Shown here one piece after another: positions 1-11,807 of a DNA stretch of 41,495 nt. The DNA is from Magnetospirillum sp. (lineage in GTDB: Bacteria > Pseudomonadota > Alphaproteobacteria > Rhodospirillales > Magnetospirillaceae): positions 1 through 41,495 of the forward strand of contig JACRFY010000089.1 of the NCBI GenBank assembly GCA_016212565.1. The letters run 5' to 3'. Position 1 is the first letter of the stretch. Each line of letters begins with the position of its first letter. Under the pieces are notes generated by a model. That model did not search any database, was not told where the DNA came from, and saw only the letters and a program-made list of their open reading frames with translations. The translations under genes were made by a program, and so were the position numbers.

Positions 1-261
1 CGCCTGCGGCGGCTTCGGCCTTGACGGCGGCCTGAACTCCGATCCAATGCCCCGCCATCGCAGCCGATGGCACGAAAGGTCGTGAAGATGCTTGAGGGAC
101 TTGCAAAAAACGCCCCGATTAGAGAAGGCACCAAGATGAAACGTGCGGCAAATCCCCGAACCGGATCGATCTCCCTCGGTGTCTTGGTGGCTTGGTGGCG
201 AGAAAAAGGCTTAAGTCAGCGCCTATGCGCACCAGCGGGGATGACGCGTTCTTGGGTGGCG
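1..261. other. Left-edge stretch with no supported gene
   Basis: No convincing gene is visible here. Two short readings touch the left edge: a minus-strand frame starting with ATG at 58 (MAGHWIGVQAAVKAE...) and a plus-strand frame ending in a stop at 33-35 (...SALTAA). Neither has a clear ribosome binding site or a recognisable family, so I cannot tell which, if either, is the end of a neighbouring gene. A plus-strand open frame from 67 runs into the 3' end of glgP antisense and looks spurious. The stretch also holds a short repeat, described separately. Confidence 0.4.
129..205. repeat. Short GGTG-rich repeat with inverted partner
   Basis: CACCAAGA (129-136) is the exact reverse complement of TCTTGGTG (182-189), and CTTGGTGG occurs twice back to back at about 183-198. 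It resembles the short dispersed GTCTTGGTGG-type intergenic sequences seen in many proteobacteria, but a copy number cannot be judged from one window. Confidence 0.35.
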
Positions 262-272
262 GGGGCGCCCGA

Positions 273-282
<10 letters not shown>
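262..282 (-). terminator. GC hairpin at the end of glgP
   Basis: GGGGCGC (262-268) and GCGCCCC (276-282) form a perfect 7-bp stem with a 7-nt loop that contains the glgP stop codon. No T-tract follows on the minus strand, so it is only a possible terminator or mRNA-end stabilising hairpin. Confidence 0.3.
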
Positions 283-2741
<2,459 letters not shown>

Positions 2742-2927
2742 GCTTGGCGTCCCTTCCCGCATTCCACACCCTGGACGAAGGGAGTGCCCCCTTCCCCCCG
2801 GCCAAGTCAAGGTCAATCATTGCCGGTCGCCGGGGCGCGGCGGCCAACGTCCGCGGAATTCCGGCTCGGCACCCCCGTCGCGCGATGGTAAACAGGGGCA
2901 CCCCCGTTCGCATCGGATCTTCCGGCC

Positions 2928-4319
2928 ATGATGACTCCCGACCTGTTCGGCCTTGCCGCCGCCCTCCTGTCCCTGGCCACCCTGGGGGTGGCGCTGCTGG
3001 TGCTGCTGCGGATCAGGGGGGCGCGCACCGAGGCGCTGATCCAGGGCATCGAGCGGCTGGAGCGGGCGATGCGCGACGAGGCCGCCCGCGGACGCGAGGA
3101 GGCCGGCGGCCATGCCAAGCATCTGCGCGAGGAGACCGCCGGGGCGGTGCGTGCCTTCCAGGACAGCCAGCTCAAGTCGATGGCCGAGCTGGGCAAGGCG
3201 TTGCGCGACGAGCTGAAGCAGTTGGGCGAGTCGATGGGCCAGGCGCAGAAGGAGCGGCTGGACCGGGTCGCCCAGGAACTGGTCCAGCTCACCCAGCGTC
3301 ACCAGGAGGGACAGGCGACCCTGCGCCAGGCGGTGGAGCAGCGCCTCGACACCCTGCGCGGCGAGAACGCCGCCAAGCTGGAGCAGATGCGCCAGACCGT
3401 CGACGAAAAGCTCCAGGGTACCCTCGACAAGCGCCTCGGCGAGTCCTTCAAGCTGGTCAGCGAGCGTCTCGAACAAGTGCACAAGGGCCTGGGCGAGATG
3501 CAGAGCCTGGCCACCGGGGTCGGCGACCTCAAGCGGGTGCTGACCAACGTCAAGAGCCGCGGCACCTGGGGCGAGGTGCAGTTGGCGGCGCTGCTGGAGC
3601 AGATCTTCACCCCCGACCAGTATCTCAAGGACGCCCAGTGCCGTCCCAATTCGGCCGAGCGGGTCGAGTTCGCCATCCGCATGCCCGGCCGCGGCGACGG
3701 CGAGCCGGACGTGCTGCTGCCCATCGACGCCAAGTTCCCCACCGAGGATTACGAGCGCCTGCTGGTGGCCGCCGAACGCAGCGATCCCGACGCGGTCGAG
3801 GTGGCGGCCAAGGCCCTGGAACTGCGCATCCGGGGGCAGGCCAAGGAGATCCGCGACAAGTACGTCAACCCGCCCCACACCACCGACTTCGCCATCCTGT
3901 TCCTGCCCGCCGAGGGCCTCTACGCCGAGGTGCTGCGCCGCCCGGGTCTGTTCGAGCAGGTGCAGCGCGACCTGCGGGTGGTGCTGGCCGGGCCGACGAC
4001 GCTGACCGCGACCTTGAACGCGCTGCGGATGGGCTTCCAGACCCTGGCGATCGAGAAGCGCTCCAGCGAGGTGCGGCAGGTGCTGGGGGCGGTGAAGACC
4101 GAATTCTCGAAATACGGCGCCGTGCTCGACAAGGTGAAGAAGAAGCTGCAAGAGGCGGAAAAGACCATCGACGACGTCGGAATCCGCCGCCGGGCCATCG
4201 AACGGTCCCTGCGCGCGGTGGAATCGGTGCCCGAGGCGCAGGCGGAGGTGCTGCTGGGCATGGGGCAGGGCGGCTTCGACGACGAGGAGGAGAACGCGGC
4301 GGTGTTGGCGGAGGAATGA
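2928..4319 (+). CDS. rmuC: RmuC-family DNA recombination protein
   Basis: RmuC proteins are predicted membrane-anchored nucleases that limit recombination at inverted repeats; the biochemical role is poorly known. The 463-residue product has one N-terminal membrane segment (about residues 6-28), a long charged coiled coil to about residue 190 (repeated EQ/KRLxE patterns), then the conserved RmuC core beginning at SRGTWGEVQLAALLEQI and containing LPIDAKFPTEDY and DFAILFLPAEGLYAEVL. The start is ATGATG at 2928. The length matches the family. It stands alone; the next genes are the kdp operon about 190 bp downstream. Confidence 0.93.
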   Translation: MMTPDLFGLAAALLSLATLGVALLVLLRIRGARTEALIQGIERLERAMRDEAARGREEAGGHAKHLREETAGAVRAFQDSQLKSMAELGKALRDELKQLGESMGQAQKERLDRVAQELVQLTQRHQEGQATLRQAVEQRLDTLRGENAAKLEQMRQTVDEKLQGTLDKRLGESFKLVSERLEQVHKGLGEMQSLATGVGDLKRVLTNVKSRGTWGEVQLAALLEQIFTPDQYLKDAQCRPNSAERVEFAIRMPGRGDGEPDVLLPIDAKFPTEDYERLLVAAERSDPDAVEVAAKALELRIRGQAKEIRDKYVNPPHTTDFAILFLPAEGLYAEVLRRPGLFEQVQRDLRVVLAGPTTLTATLNALRMGFQTLAIEKRSSEVRQVLGAVKTEFSKYGAVLDKVKKKLQEAEKTIDDVGIRRRAIERSLRAVESVPEAQAEVLLGMGQGGFDDEEENAAVLAEE

Positions 4320-4418
4320 GGGATATGTCCCGGTAAAAGGAAGAAGGACGCTGCTCTGGGTGACGGCGGCGTGCGGAGGGCGATCCACCCGACCTCGTGC
4401 CTTGCCCCCGGCGACGCC

Positions 4419-4435
4419 TTTACGCTCCGTTTACA
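4419..4435 (+). promoter_or_regulatory. Candidate KdpE binding site
   Basis: The sequence reads TTTACG-N5-TTTACA. The E. coli KdpE site at kdpFABC is TTTATA-N5-TTTACA, so spacing and 10 of 12 defined bases agree. It lies 74 bp upstream of the first small open frame of the kdp operon, the position expected for a response-regulator site. Binding is inferred. Confidence 0.6.
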
Positions 4436-4471
4436 GCTTCCCGCATGGAACGCTGATGCACGGCGGGTGTA

Positions 4472-4493
4472 GAGATTCCAGCGTTGGAATCTC
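4472..4493 (+). promoter_or_regulatory. Perfect palindrome ahead of the kdp operon
   Basis: GAGATTCCA (4472-4480) and TGGAATCTC (4485-4493) are perfect 9-bp inverted arms around GCGT. It sits between the candidate KdpE box and the ribosome binding site (GGAGGG, about 4498-4503) of the first small gene. It could be a DNA operator or an mRNA hairpin just 5' of the Shine-Dalgarno sequence. Confidence 0.5.
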
Positions 4494-4508
4494 AACCGGA
4501 GGGCCGTG

Positions 4509-4592
4509 ATGCTCGACATCGTTTTCGTTGCTACGGTGGTGGTTTTCTTCGCCCTGGGCGGACTGTTCGTCCGCGCCTGCGAAAACATCTGA
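4509..4592 (+). CDS. 27-residue membrane microprotein preceding kdpF
   Basis: A tiny open frame with a good ribosome binding site (GGAGGG six bases upstream) encodes 27 residues: a short acidic N-terminus, a hydrophobic helix (about residues 4-20) and a tail VRACENI. It is distinct from KdpF, which follows 16 bp later. I recall similar 25-30 residue frames with an FFAL...VRxCE/D ending ahead of kdpF in other alphaproteobacteria and actinobacteria, usually unannotated, but could not search. Position and composition suggest an accessory subunit or a leader peptide of the Kdp system; the function is unknown. Confidence 0.65.
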   Translation: MLDIVFVATVVVFFALGGLFVRACENI

Positions 4593-4608
4593 CGGAGGGT
4601 TTCCCCCT

Positions 4609-4698
4609 ATGTCCCTCGATCTCATCCTCGGCGCGGTGACCGCGCTTGGCCTGCTGGGCTATCTCGGCGTCGCGCTGATCCGGCCCGAACGCTTCTAG
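4609..4698 (+). CDS. kdpF: KdpF small subunit of K+-transporting ATPase
   Basis: A 29-residue single-span membrane peptide that stabilises the KdpABC complex in the inner membrane. The tail GYLGVALIRPERF matches the KdpF signature (Y-L-x-x-A-L-x-x-P-E-x-F). GGAGGG at 4594-4599 serves as ribosome binding site, and the stop lies 9 bp before the kdpA ATG, which has its own AGGAGG overlapping the kdpF stop region. Confidence 0.9.
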   Translation: MSLDLILGAVTALGLLGYLGVALIRPERF

Positions 4699-4707
4699 GA
4701 GGACGCT

Positions 4708-6399
4708 ATGGACGCCGCCGGCATCCTTCAAATCCTGATCTACATCGTCCTCATCACCGCGCTCACCCCGCTGCTGGGCGGCTACATGGCCAAGGTGTTC
4801 GAGGGCCGGTCGCGGTTCCTCGGCTGGTTCGAGCGGCCGCTCTACCGGCTGTGCGGCATCGATGCCGCCCGCGAGCAGCACTGGAGCGGCTACGCCCTGT
4901 CGCTGCTGGCCTTCAACCTGATCGGCGCCCTGGTGCTGTTCGGCCTCCAGCGCCTGCAGGGGATGTTGCCGCTGAACCCGGCCGAGATGGCGGCGGTGCC
5001 GCCCGATCTCGCCTTCAACACCGCGGTCAGCTTCATGACCAACACCAACTGGCAGTCCTATGGCGGCGAAAGCACCATGAGCTATCTGACCCAGATGGTC
5101 GGGCTGACGGTGCAGAACTTCGTCTCCGCCGCCACCGGCGTGGCCGTGGCGGTGGCGCTGATCCGCGGCTTCGCCCGCACCAGCGCCCGCACGGTGGGCA
5201 ACTTCTACGTCGATCTGGTGCGCACCACCCTCTACATCCTGCTGCCGCTGTCCTTCCTCGCCGCGCTGTTCCTGGTGTGGCAGGGCATGCCGCAGAATTT
5301 CGACACCTACACCGCCGCCACCACCCTGGAAGGCGCCAGCCAGGTGATCGCCCAGGGGCCGGTGGCCTCGCAGGTGGCGATCAAGCAGATCGGCTCCAAC
5401 GGCGGCGGCTTCTTCAACGTCAAGTCCGCCCATCCGTTCGAGAATCCGAGCCCGCTGTCCAACCTCGTCGAGATGGTCTTCATCCTGATGCTGGCGGCGG
5501 CGTTGACCAACACCTTCGGCCGCATGGTCAAGGACCAGCGCCAGGGCTGGGCGATCTTCGCCGCCATGGGGCTGATGTTCCTGGTCGGCCTGGGCGTTGC
5601 CACTTGGGCCGAAGCCCAGGCCAATCCCGCGCTGGTCGCCGCCGGCATGGATCCCCTCATGGGCAACATGGAGGGCAAGGAGGTGCGCTTCGGCATCGCC
5701 AATTCGGCGATCTGGGCCACCGCCACCACCGCCGCCTCCAACGGTTCGGTCAACGCCATGCACGACAGTTTCATGCCGCTGGGCGGCTTGGTGCCGATGA
5801 TCAATATGCTGCTGGGCGAGGTCATCTTCGGTGGTGTCGGCGCCGGCCTTTACGGGATGCTGATCTTCGTCATCGTCGCCGTGTTCATCGCCGGGCTGAT
5901 GGTCGGACGCACGCCGGAATACCTGGGCAAGAAGATCGAGGCCCGCGAGGTCAAGCTGGCGATGCTGGCGGTGCTGATCTTCCCTTTGGGCGTGCTGGTG
6001 CTGGGCGCCGCCAGCCTGTTGGGAGCACCGGCGTCGGTCCAGGACGGCGGCCCCCATGGCCTGTCCGAGGTGCTGTACGCCTTCACCTCGGCGACCGCCA
6101 ACAACGGTTCGGCCTTTGCCGGCTGGACCGGCAACACCCTGCTCAACAACACCCTCCAGGGCATCGCCATGCTGCTGGGCCGCTTCGTGGTCATCATTCC
6201 GGTGCTGGCCATCGCCGGCGCGGTGGCGGCCAAGAAGACGGTGCCGCCCTCGGCCGGGACCTTTCCCACCCATGGCTGGCTGTTCGTCGCCTTGCTGGTG
6301 AGCGTGATCCTGGTGGTCGGCGGGCTGACCTTCTTCCCCGTTCTCGCCCTCGGGCCGATCGTCGAGCAGCTGATGCTCGGCGCCGGCACCCTGTTCTAA
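4708..6399 (+). CDS. kdpA: Potassium-transporting ATPase subunit A
   Basis: KdpA is the channel-like, K+-binding membrane subunit of the high-affinity Kdp pump. The 563-residue product has the usual length and about ten membrane segments. Selectivity-filter-like loops typical of the superfamily of K+ transporters are visible: [11 protein letters not shown] (about residues 111-121), [18 protein letters not shown] (about 230-247), and [11 protein letters not shown] (about 465-475). ATG at 4708 follows an AGGAGG motif. It is third in the microprotein-kdpF-A-B-C-D-E operon; expression is expected only under K+ limitation through KdpDE. Confidence 0.98.
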   Translation: MDAAGILQILIYIVLITALTPLLGGYMAKVFEGRSRFLGWFERPLYRLCGIDAAREQHWSGYALSLLAFNLIGALVLFGLQRLQGMLPLNPAEMAAVPPDLAFNTAVSFMTNTNWQSYGGESTMSYLTQMVGLTVQNFVSAATGVAVAVALIRGFARTSARTVGNFYVDLVRTTLYILLPLSFLAALFLVWQGMPQNFDTYTAATTLEGASQVIAQGPVASQVAIKQIGSNGGGFFNVKSAHPFENPSPLSNLVEMVFILMLAAALTNTFGRMVKDQRQGWAIFAAMGLMFLVGLGVATWAEAQANPALVAAGMDPLMGNMEGKEVRFGIANSAIWATATTAASNGSVNAMHDSFMPLGGLVPMINMLLGEVIFGGVGAGLYGMLIFVIVAVFIAGLMVGRTPEYLGKKIEAREVKLAMLAVLIFPLGVLVLGAASLLGAPASVQDGGPHGLSEVLYAFTSATANNGSAFAGWTGNTLLNNTLQGIAMLLGRFVVIIPVLAIAGAVAAKKTVPPSAGTFPTHGWLFVALLVSVILVVGGLTFFPVLALGPIVEQLMLGAGTLF

Positions 6400-6414
6400 C
6401 GAAAGGGCCTTCCG

Positions 6415-8469
6415 ATGAGCATCCATCGTCCCCAAGACCTGGCGCTGTTCGACGGCACCATCCTCGGCCGGGCGGCCAAGGACGCGGTCGCCAAGCTGGA
6501 CCCGCGCCAGTTGATCAAGAACCCGGTGATGTTCGCCACCGCCGTGGTTGCGGCGCTGGCGACCATCCTGACCGCCCGCGACGCCGGCAGCGCGCATTTC
6601 GCCACCATGGTGCAGGTCTCGGCCTGGCTGTGGTTCACCGTCCTGTTCGCCAACTTTGCCGAAGCCATCGCCGAGGGTCGCGGCAAGGCCCAGGCCAATG
6701 CGCTGCGCGGCACCAAGACCGGCACGGTGGCCAAGACGATCGCCGCCGTCGACGCCAGCCGCCATCAGGAGCTTCCCGCCGGTCAGTTGCGGGCCGGCGA
6801 TCTGGTGGTGTGCGAGGCCGGCGACACCATTCCCGGCGACGGCGACGTGGTTGCCGGCATCGCCACCATCGACGAGTCGGCCATCACCGGCGAATCGGCC
6901 CCGGTGATCCGCGAATCGGGCGGCGACCGCTCGGCGGTGACCGGCGGCACCCGGGTGGTGTCCGACCGCATCGTCGTGCGCATCACCGCCGATCCCGGCG
7001 CATCGTTTCTCGACCGCATGATTGCCCTGGTCGAGGGTGCCAAGCGGCAGAAGACCCCCAACGAGATCGCGCTGACCATCCTGCTGGTGGGCATGAGCCT
7101 GATCTTCCTGATCGTCGTCGCCACCCTGCCGGCCTGGGCGTCGTATTCGGGCGCCGCCATCCCCATGGTATTCCTGATCGCCCTGTTCGTGACCCTGATC
7201 CCCACCACCATCGGCGGCCTGCTGTCGGCGATCGGCATTGCCGGCATGGACCGGCTGGTGAAGTTCAACGTCATCGCCAAGTCCGGCCGTTCGGTCGAGG
7301 CGGCGGGCGACATCGACGTGCTGCTGCTCGACAAGACCGGCACCATCACGCTCGGCGCCCGTCAGGCGGCCGAGTTCATCCCGCTGCCCAGCGTCAACGA
7401 GCGCGATCTTGCCGAGGCCGCCTTCCTGTCGTCGCTGGCCGACGAGACCCCCGAGGGCAAGTCGATCGTCGCCCTGGCCCGCAGCCGGTTCGGCTTTCCC
7501 GGCCCGGCGGCGGGAGCGGCGATGACCTTCATCCCCTTTTCCGCCCATACCCGCATGAGCGGTGTGACCATCAACGGGGCGGAGATCCGCAAGGGCGCGT
7601 CCGACGCCATCGCCGCCTATGTGGCGGAAAAAGCCGGGCGGATTCCCGGCGGCGTGCCCAAGGAGCTGGTGCAGGCGGTGGAAAAGGTCGGCAAGGCCGG
7701 CGGCACGCCGCTGGTGGTGGCCAAGGGCGAACGGCTGCTGGGGGTGATTCACCTCAAGGACATCATCAAGCCCGGCATCCGCGAGCGCTTCGCCACCCTG
7801 CGGGCCATGGGCATCAAGACGGTGATGATCACCGGCGACAATCCGCTCACCGCCGCCGCCATCGCCGCCGAGGCCGGGGTCGACGACTTCCTCGCCGAGG
7901 CGACGCCGGAGAAGAAGCTGGAGCTGATCCGCGACTATCAGAAGGGCGGGCGTCTGGTGGCGATGTGCGGCGACGGCTCCAACGACGCGCCCGCTTTGGC
8001 CCAGGCCGATGTCGGGGTGGCGATGAACACCGGCACCCAGGCGGCGCGCGAGGCCGGCAATATGGTCGACCTGGAAAGCGATCCCACCAAGCTGATCGAG
8101 ATCGTGATGATCGGCAAGCAACTGCTGATGAGCCGCGGCTCGCTGACCACCTTCTCGATCGCCAACGACGTCGCCAAGTACTTCGCCATCATCCCGGCGC
8201 TGTTCCTGGCCTCGTATCCGCAGTTGCAGACGCTGAACGTCATGGGGCTGGCCAGCCCCCAGAGCGCCATCCTGTCGGCGATCATCTTCAACGCCCTGAT
8301 CATCGTCGCCCTGATCCCGTTGGCCTTGAAGGGCGTCGCCTACAAGCCGGCCAGTGCCGAGGCGTTGCTCAAGCGCAACCTTCTCGTCTACGGACTCGGT
8401 GGCTTGGCCGTCCCCTTCGTCGGCATCAAGTTGATCGACATCGCCGTTGCCGCCCTTGGGCTGGCCTGA
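6415..8469 (+). CDS. kdpB: Potassium-transporting P-type ATPase subunit B
   Basis: Catalytic P-type ATPase subunit that hydrolyses ATP to drive K+ uptake through KdpA. The 684-residue protein shows all hallmarks: actuator-domain TGES within [10 protein letters not shown] (about residue 160; this serine is the inhibitory phosphorylation site in E. coli), phosphorylated aspartate in DKTGTITLG (about 307), nucleotide-binding domain KGASDAI, and the hinge [16 protein letters not shown] (about 518-533). The last carries serine where most P-type ATPases have threonine (GDGTNDAP), a mild variation. It starts 15 bp after kdpA. Confidence 0.98.
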   Translation: MSIHRPQDLALFDGTILGRAAKDAVAKLDPRQLIKNPVMFATAVVAALATILTARDAGSAHFATMVQVSAWLWFTVLFANFAEAIAEGRGKAQANALRGTKTGTVAKTIAAVDASRHQELPAGQLRAGDLVVCEAGDTIPGDGDVVAGIATIDESAITGESAPVIRESGGDRSAVTGGTRVVSDRIVVRITADPGASFLDRMIALVEGAKRQKTPNEIALTILLVGMSLIFLIVVATLPAWASYSGAAIPMVFLIALFVTLIPTTIGGLLSAIGIAGMDRLVKFNVIAKSGRSVEAAGDIDVLLLDKTGTITLGARQAAEFIPLPSVNERDLAEAAFLSSLADETPEGKSIVALARSRFGFPGPAAGAAMTFIPFSAHTRMSGVTINGAEIRKGASDAIAAYVAEKAGRIPGGVPKELVQAVEKVGKAGGTPLVVAKGERLLGVIHLKDIIKPGIRERFATLRAMGIKTVMITGDNPLTAAAIAAEAGVDDFLAEATPEKKLELIRDYQKGGRLVAMCGDGSNDAPALAQADVGVAMNTGTQAAREAGNMVDLESDPTKLIEIVMIGKQLLMSRGSLTTFSIANDVAKYFAIIPALFLASYPQLQTLNVMGLASPQSAILSAIIFNALIIVALIPLALKGVAYKPASAEALLKRNLLVYGLGGLAVPFVGIKLIDIAVAALGLA

Positions 8470-8482
8470 TCGGAGACCGACC

Positions 8483-9097
8483 ATGTTGAAGGAACTTCGT
8501 CCCGCCCTGTCGATGGTCGTCGTCCTGACCGTCCTCACCGGCATCGCCTATCCCCTGGCCGTCACCGGGGTGGCCAAGGCGGTGTTTCCCTGGCAGGCCC
8601 AGGGCAGCCTGATCGAGAAGGACGGCCATGTGATCGGCTCGGAATTGATCGGCCAGTCGTTCTCGGCGCCCGCCTATTTCTGGGGCCGTCCCTCGGCGAC
8701 CAGCGGTGCCGATCCCCACGACCCCACCAAGACGGGGTCGGTTCCCTACAATGCCGCCAATTCCAGCGGCAGCAACCTCGGTCCCACCTCCAAGGCCCTG
8801 GTCGAGGGGGGGGGCAGCGCGATCGCGGCGCTCAGATCCGCCCATCCCGACCACAAGGGGCCGGTGCCGGCGGATCTGGTCACCGCTTCGGCCAGCGGGC
8901 TCGATCCGCATATCTCGCCAGTGGCGGCCCAGTATCAGGTCAACCGGATTGCCGTCGCCCGCCATGCGCCGGTCGAAGCCGTCCGGACCCTGGTCGCCCG
9001 GCACACCGAAGGCCGTGCGCTGGGCGTCCTCGGCGAACCGCGGGTCAATGTGCTGCGGCTCAATCTGGCACTCGACGAAGCGCTGCCAATCAAGTGA
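8483..9097 (+). CDS. kdpC: Potassium-transporting ATPase subunit C
   Basis: KdpC is a single-span inner-membrane subunit with a large periplasmic domain, needed for assembly and thought to raise nucleotide affinity of KdpB. The 204-residue product has one N-terminal membrane segment (about residues 10-32), then [14 protein letters not shown] and [15 protein letters not shown], both typical of KdpC, and the C-terminal [22 protein letters not shown] at 8483 is chosen 13 bp after kdpB rather than a start inside kdpB. The gene ends 10 bp before kdpD. Confidence 0.97.
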   Translation: MLKELRPALSMVVVLTVLTGIAYPLAVTGVAKAVFPWQAQGSLIEKDGHVIGSELIGQSFSAPAYFWGRPSATSGADPHDPTKTGSVPYNAANSSGSNLGPTSKALVEGGGSAIAALRSAHPDHKGPVPADLVTASASGLDPHISPVAAQYQVNRIAVARHAPVEAVRTLVARHTEGRALGVLGEPRVNVLRLNLALDEALPIK

Positions 9098-9107
9098 ACT
9101 GGACGCC

Positions 9108-11807
9108 ATGAGCGACGACCGCGACGACCGCCCGTCCCCCGAGGCCCTGCTGGCCGAAGCCCAGCGGGAGGGGCGCGGGCGGCTGAAGATCTTTCTCGGC
9201 GCCGCCCCCGGCGTCGGCAAGACCTACGCCATGCTGGAGACGGCCCACGAGCGGCTGCGCGAGGGCATCGACGTGGTCGGGGGCGTGGTCGAGACCCATG
9301 GCCGCAGCGAAACAGAGGCCCTGCTGGCGGGACTGGAAGTCCTGGCCCCGCGGATGGTCGAGTATCGCGGCAAGAGCTTCCGCGAGATGGACCTTGACGG
9401 GCTGATCAGGCGCCGGCCGCGGATCGCCCTGGTCGACGAGTTGGCCCACACCAACATTCCCGGCTCGCGCCACCTCAAGCGCTGGCAGGACGTCGAGGAA
9501 CTGCTGGCCGCCGGCATCGACGTCTATTCCACCCTCAACATCCAGCACCTGGAATCGATCAACGACATCGTCGAGCAGATCTCGGGCGTCAAGGTGCGCG
9601 AGACTCTGCCCGACAGCGTGCTGTCCACCGCCGACGAGATCGAACTGATCGACTTGCCGCCCCAGGACCTGATCAAACGGCTGGAGGAGGGCAAGGTCTA
9701 CGTCCCCGAGCAGGCCCGACGCGCCATCAACAGCTTCTTCTCCCCCGGCAACCTGACCGCGCTGCGCGAGATGGCGCTGCGCCACGCCGCCGAGCGGGTC
9801 GACCGCCAGATGGTCGATTACATGCGCGCCCACGCCATTCCCGGGCCGTGGGCGGCCCGCGAGCGGGTGCTGGTGTGCATCGACGAGAAGGTGGATGCCG
9901 ACCGTCTGGTACGGGTGGCCAAGCGCTCGGCCGAGCGGCGCGGCGCCGCCTGGGTGGCGGTAACGGTGGAGACCGCGCAGGCCCATGCCGCCACCGAGGC
10001 CGACCGGGACCGCGTCGATGGCGCCATGCGCCTCGCCGCCCAATTGGGAGGCGAGGCGGTGACCCTTCAGGGCGACGATGTGGTCGACAGCGTGCTGACC
10101 TACGCCCGCGAGCACAACTGCACCCAGATCGTGGTCGGCCGCGCCAGGAGGGCGGGCTGGTTCGGGCGGGTGGGGCCGTCGGTCACCGACCGGCTGATCG
10201 AGCGGGCCGGCGACTTCACCGTGGTTCTGGTCGGCGGCGAGGAAAACGAGAAACCCAAGCCGTTCGTGGCCACGGGTAAACCGCAGGATGGCCGGCGCCT
10301 GTTGCTCGGCTACCTGTTTGCCTTCACCGCCACGGTGGCGGCAACCGCGCTCGGCTTCGTCATCGACATGGCGTTGCCGGTGGCCAACATCTCGGTCGCC
10401 TATCTGATGGCGGTGCTGGTGGTGGCGATGAGGTCCGGCCTGCGCGCCGGCATTCTGGCCTCGGTGTGGAGCTTCCTGGCCTTCAATTTCTTCTTCACCG
10501 AGCCGCGCTTCACCTTCGCCATCACCGACACCCAGAACATCCTGACCGTGGTGTTCTTCCTCATCGCCGCGGTGATCGTCAGCAATATGGCCGCCCGCCT
10601 GCGCGCCCAGATCCAGGCGACGCGGGAAAGCGCGCGGCGCACCACCAATCTCTACGATTTCGGCCGCAAGATCACCGCCGCCGCCACCCTGGACGACGTG
10701 GTGTGGGCGGTGGTCCACCATGTCGCCGCCACCATCCACGGCCGCTCGCTGGTGCTGATGCCCGGCGAGGGCGGCCTTGCCATTGCCGCCGGCTATCCGC
10801 CCGAGGACCAGATCGACGACAAATCGGCCGGAGCCGCCGACTGGGCGTGGGCCCACGGCAAGCCGGCCGGACGCGGCTCGGCCACCCTTCCGTCCGCCGA
10901 CTGGCTGTTCCTGCCGCTGAAGACGGCCCGGGGACCGGTGGGGGTGATGGGGGTGCAGATGCTGGAGGACGCCGACATGCCGTCTGCGGACCAATTGCGA
11001 CTGCTGGAGACCTTGGCCGACCAGGCTGCGGTGGCCATCGAGCGCACCACCCTGGTCGCCGACATCGAAACCGCCCGCGTTGCCACCGAGCGCGAGCGGC
11101 TGCGCGCCGCCCTGCTGTCGTCGCTGTCCCACGACCTGCGCACGCCGCTGGTCTCGATCATGGGCGCGGCCTCGACCATGCTCAGTTACGACGATTCGCT
11201 GGACGGCGCCAGCCGCCGCGATCTCACCCAGACCATCCAGGACGAGGCCGAGCGCCTCAACCGCTTCGTCCAGAACCTGCTCGACATGACCAAGCTGGGG
11301 TCGGGCGCCCTGAAACCGCGCGTCGACTGGGTGGACCTCAACGACGTCGTCGCCGCCGCGGTCAAACGCACCGAACGGCTGGCGCGCCATCACAGCATCC
11401 GGGTGGATATCGATCCCAGGATGCCGCTGCTGTGCCTCGATGCGGTGCTGATGGAGCAGGTGTTCTTCAATCTGCTCGACAACGCCTGCAAGTACGCGCC
11501 GCCCAACACGCCGGTCAAGGTGTGGGCGCTGCGCACGCCCGAGCGCATTTCCATCGAGGTCGCCGACCAGGGGCCGGGCATTCCGCCCGAGGATCGCGAC
11601 AAGGTGTTCGATATGTTCTATCGCATCCAGTCCGGCGACAGCCAGATCGCCGGGACCGGCCTCGGCTTGGCCATCTGCCGCGGCATCGTCGAGGCCCATG
11701 GCGGCACCATCAAGGCCGAGCCGGGATTGCATGGCACCGGCACCTGCATCATCATCCACCTGCCGCTGCCGCCCGATCTCGACCTTTGCGGCAAGGAAGC
11801 CGCCTGA
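9108..11807 (+). CDS. kdpD: Sensor histidine kinase KdpD
   Basis: Membrane histidine kinase that senses K+ limitation and phosphorylates KdpE. The 899-residue protein is full length: N-terminal KdpD domain with Walker A GAAPGVGKT (about residues 30-38) and a DELAHTN Walker B, a universal-stress-like domain (about 250-370), four membrane segments (about 395-490), a GAF-like linker, phospho-acceptor SLSHDLRTPL (His about 675), and ATPase boxes NLLDNACKYAP, DQGPGIP and GTGLGLAICRG. ATG at 9108 lies 10 bp after kdpC. The stop overlaps the kdpE start by one base (TGATG), so translation is likely coupled. Confidence 0.98.
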   Translation: MSDDRDDRPSPEALLAEAQREGRGRLKIFLGAAPGVGKTYAMLETAHERLREGIDVVGGVVETHGRSETEALLAGLEVLAPRMVEYRGKSFREMDLDGLIRRRPRIALVDELAHTNIPGSRHLKRWQDVEELLAAGIDVYSTLNIQHLESINDIVEQISGVKVRETLPDSVLSTADEIELIDLPPQDLIKRLEEGKVYVPEQARRAINSFFSPGNLTALREMALRHAAERVDRQMVDYMRAHAIPGPWAARERVLVCIDEKVDADRLVRVAKRSAERRGAAWVAVTVETAQAHAATEADRDRVDGAMRLAAQLGGEAVTLQGDDVVDSVLTYAREHNCTQIVVGRARRAGWFGRVGPSVTDRLIERAGDFTVVLVGGEENEKPKPFVATGKPQDGRRLLLGYLFAFTATVAATALGFVIDMALPVANISVAYLMAVLVVAMRSGLRAGILASVWSFLAFNFFFTEPRFTFAITDTQNILTVVFFLIAAVIVSNMAARLRAQIQATRESARRTTNLYDFGRKITAAATLDDVVWAVVHHVAATIHGRSLVLMPGEGGLAIAAGYPPEDQIDDKSAGAADWAWAHGKPAGRGSATLPSADWLFLPLKTARGPVGVMGVQMLEDADMPSADQLRLLETLADQAAVAIERTTLVADIETARVATERERLRAALLSSLSHDLRTPLVSIMGAASTMLSYDDSLDGASRRDLTQTIQDEAERLNRFVQNLLDMTKLGSGALKPRVDWVDLNDVVAAAVKRTERLARHHSIRVDIDPRMPLLCLDAVLMEQVFFNLLDNACKYAPPNTPVKVWALRTPERISIEVADQGPGIPPEDRDKVFDMFYRIQSGDSQIAGTGLGLAICRGIVEAHGGTIKAEPGLHGTGTCIIIHLPLPPDLDLCGKEAA

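Noticed and set aside
2868-2907. Direct repeat GGCACCCCCGT twice, 29 bp apart, between glgP and rmuC
   Set aside because: Short and composition-biased; it could arise by chance in this GC-rich spacer and nothing links it to a promoter element.
4531-8544. 1337-codon minus-strand frame opposite kdpA and kdpB
   Set aside because: It is an antisense artefact of high GC; both kdp genes are complete with all catalytic motifs.
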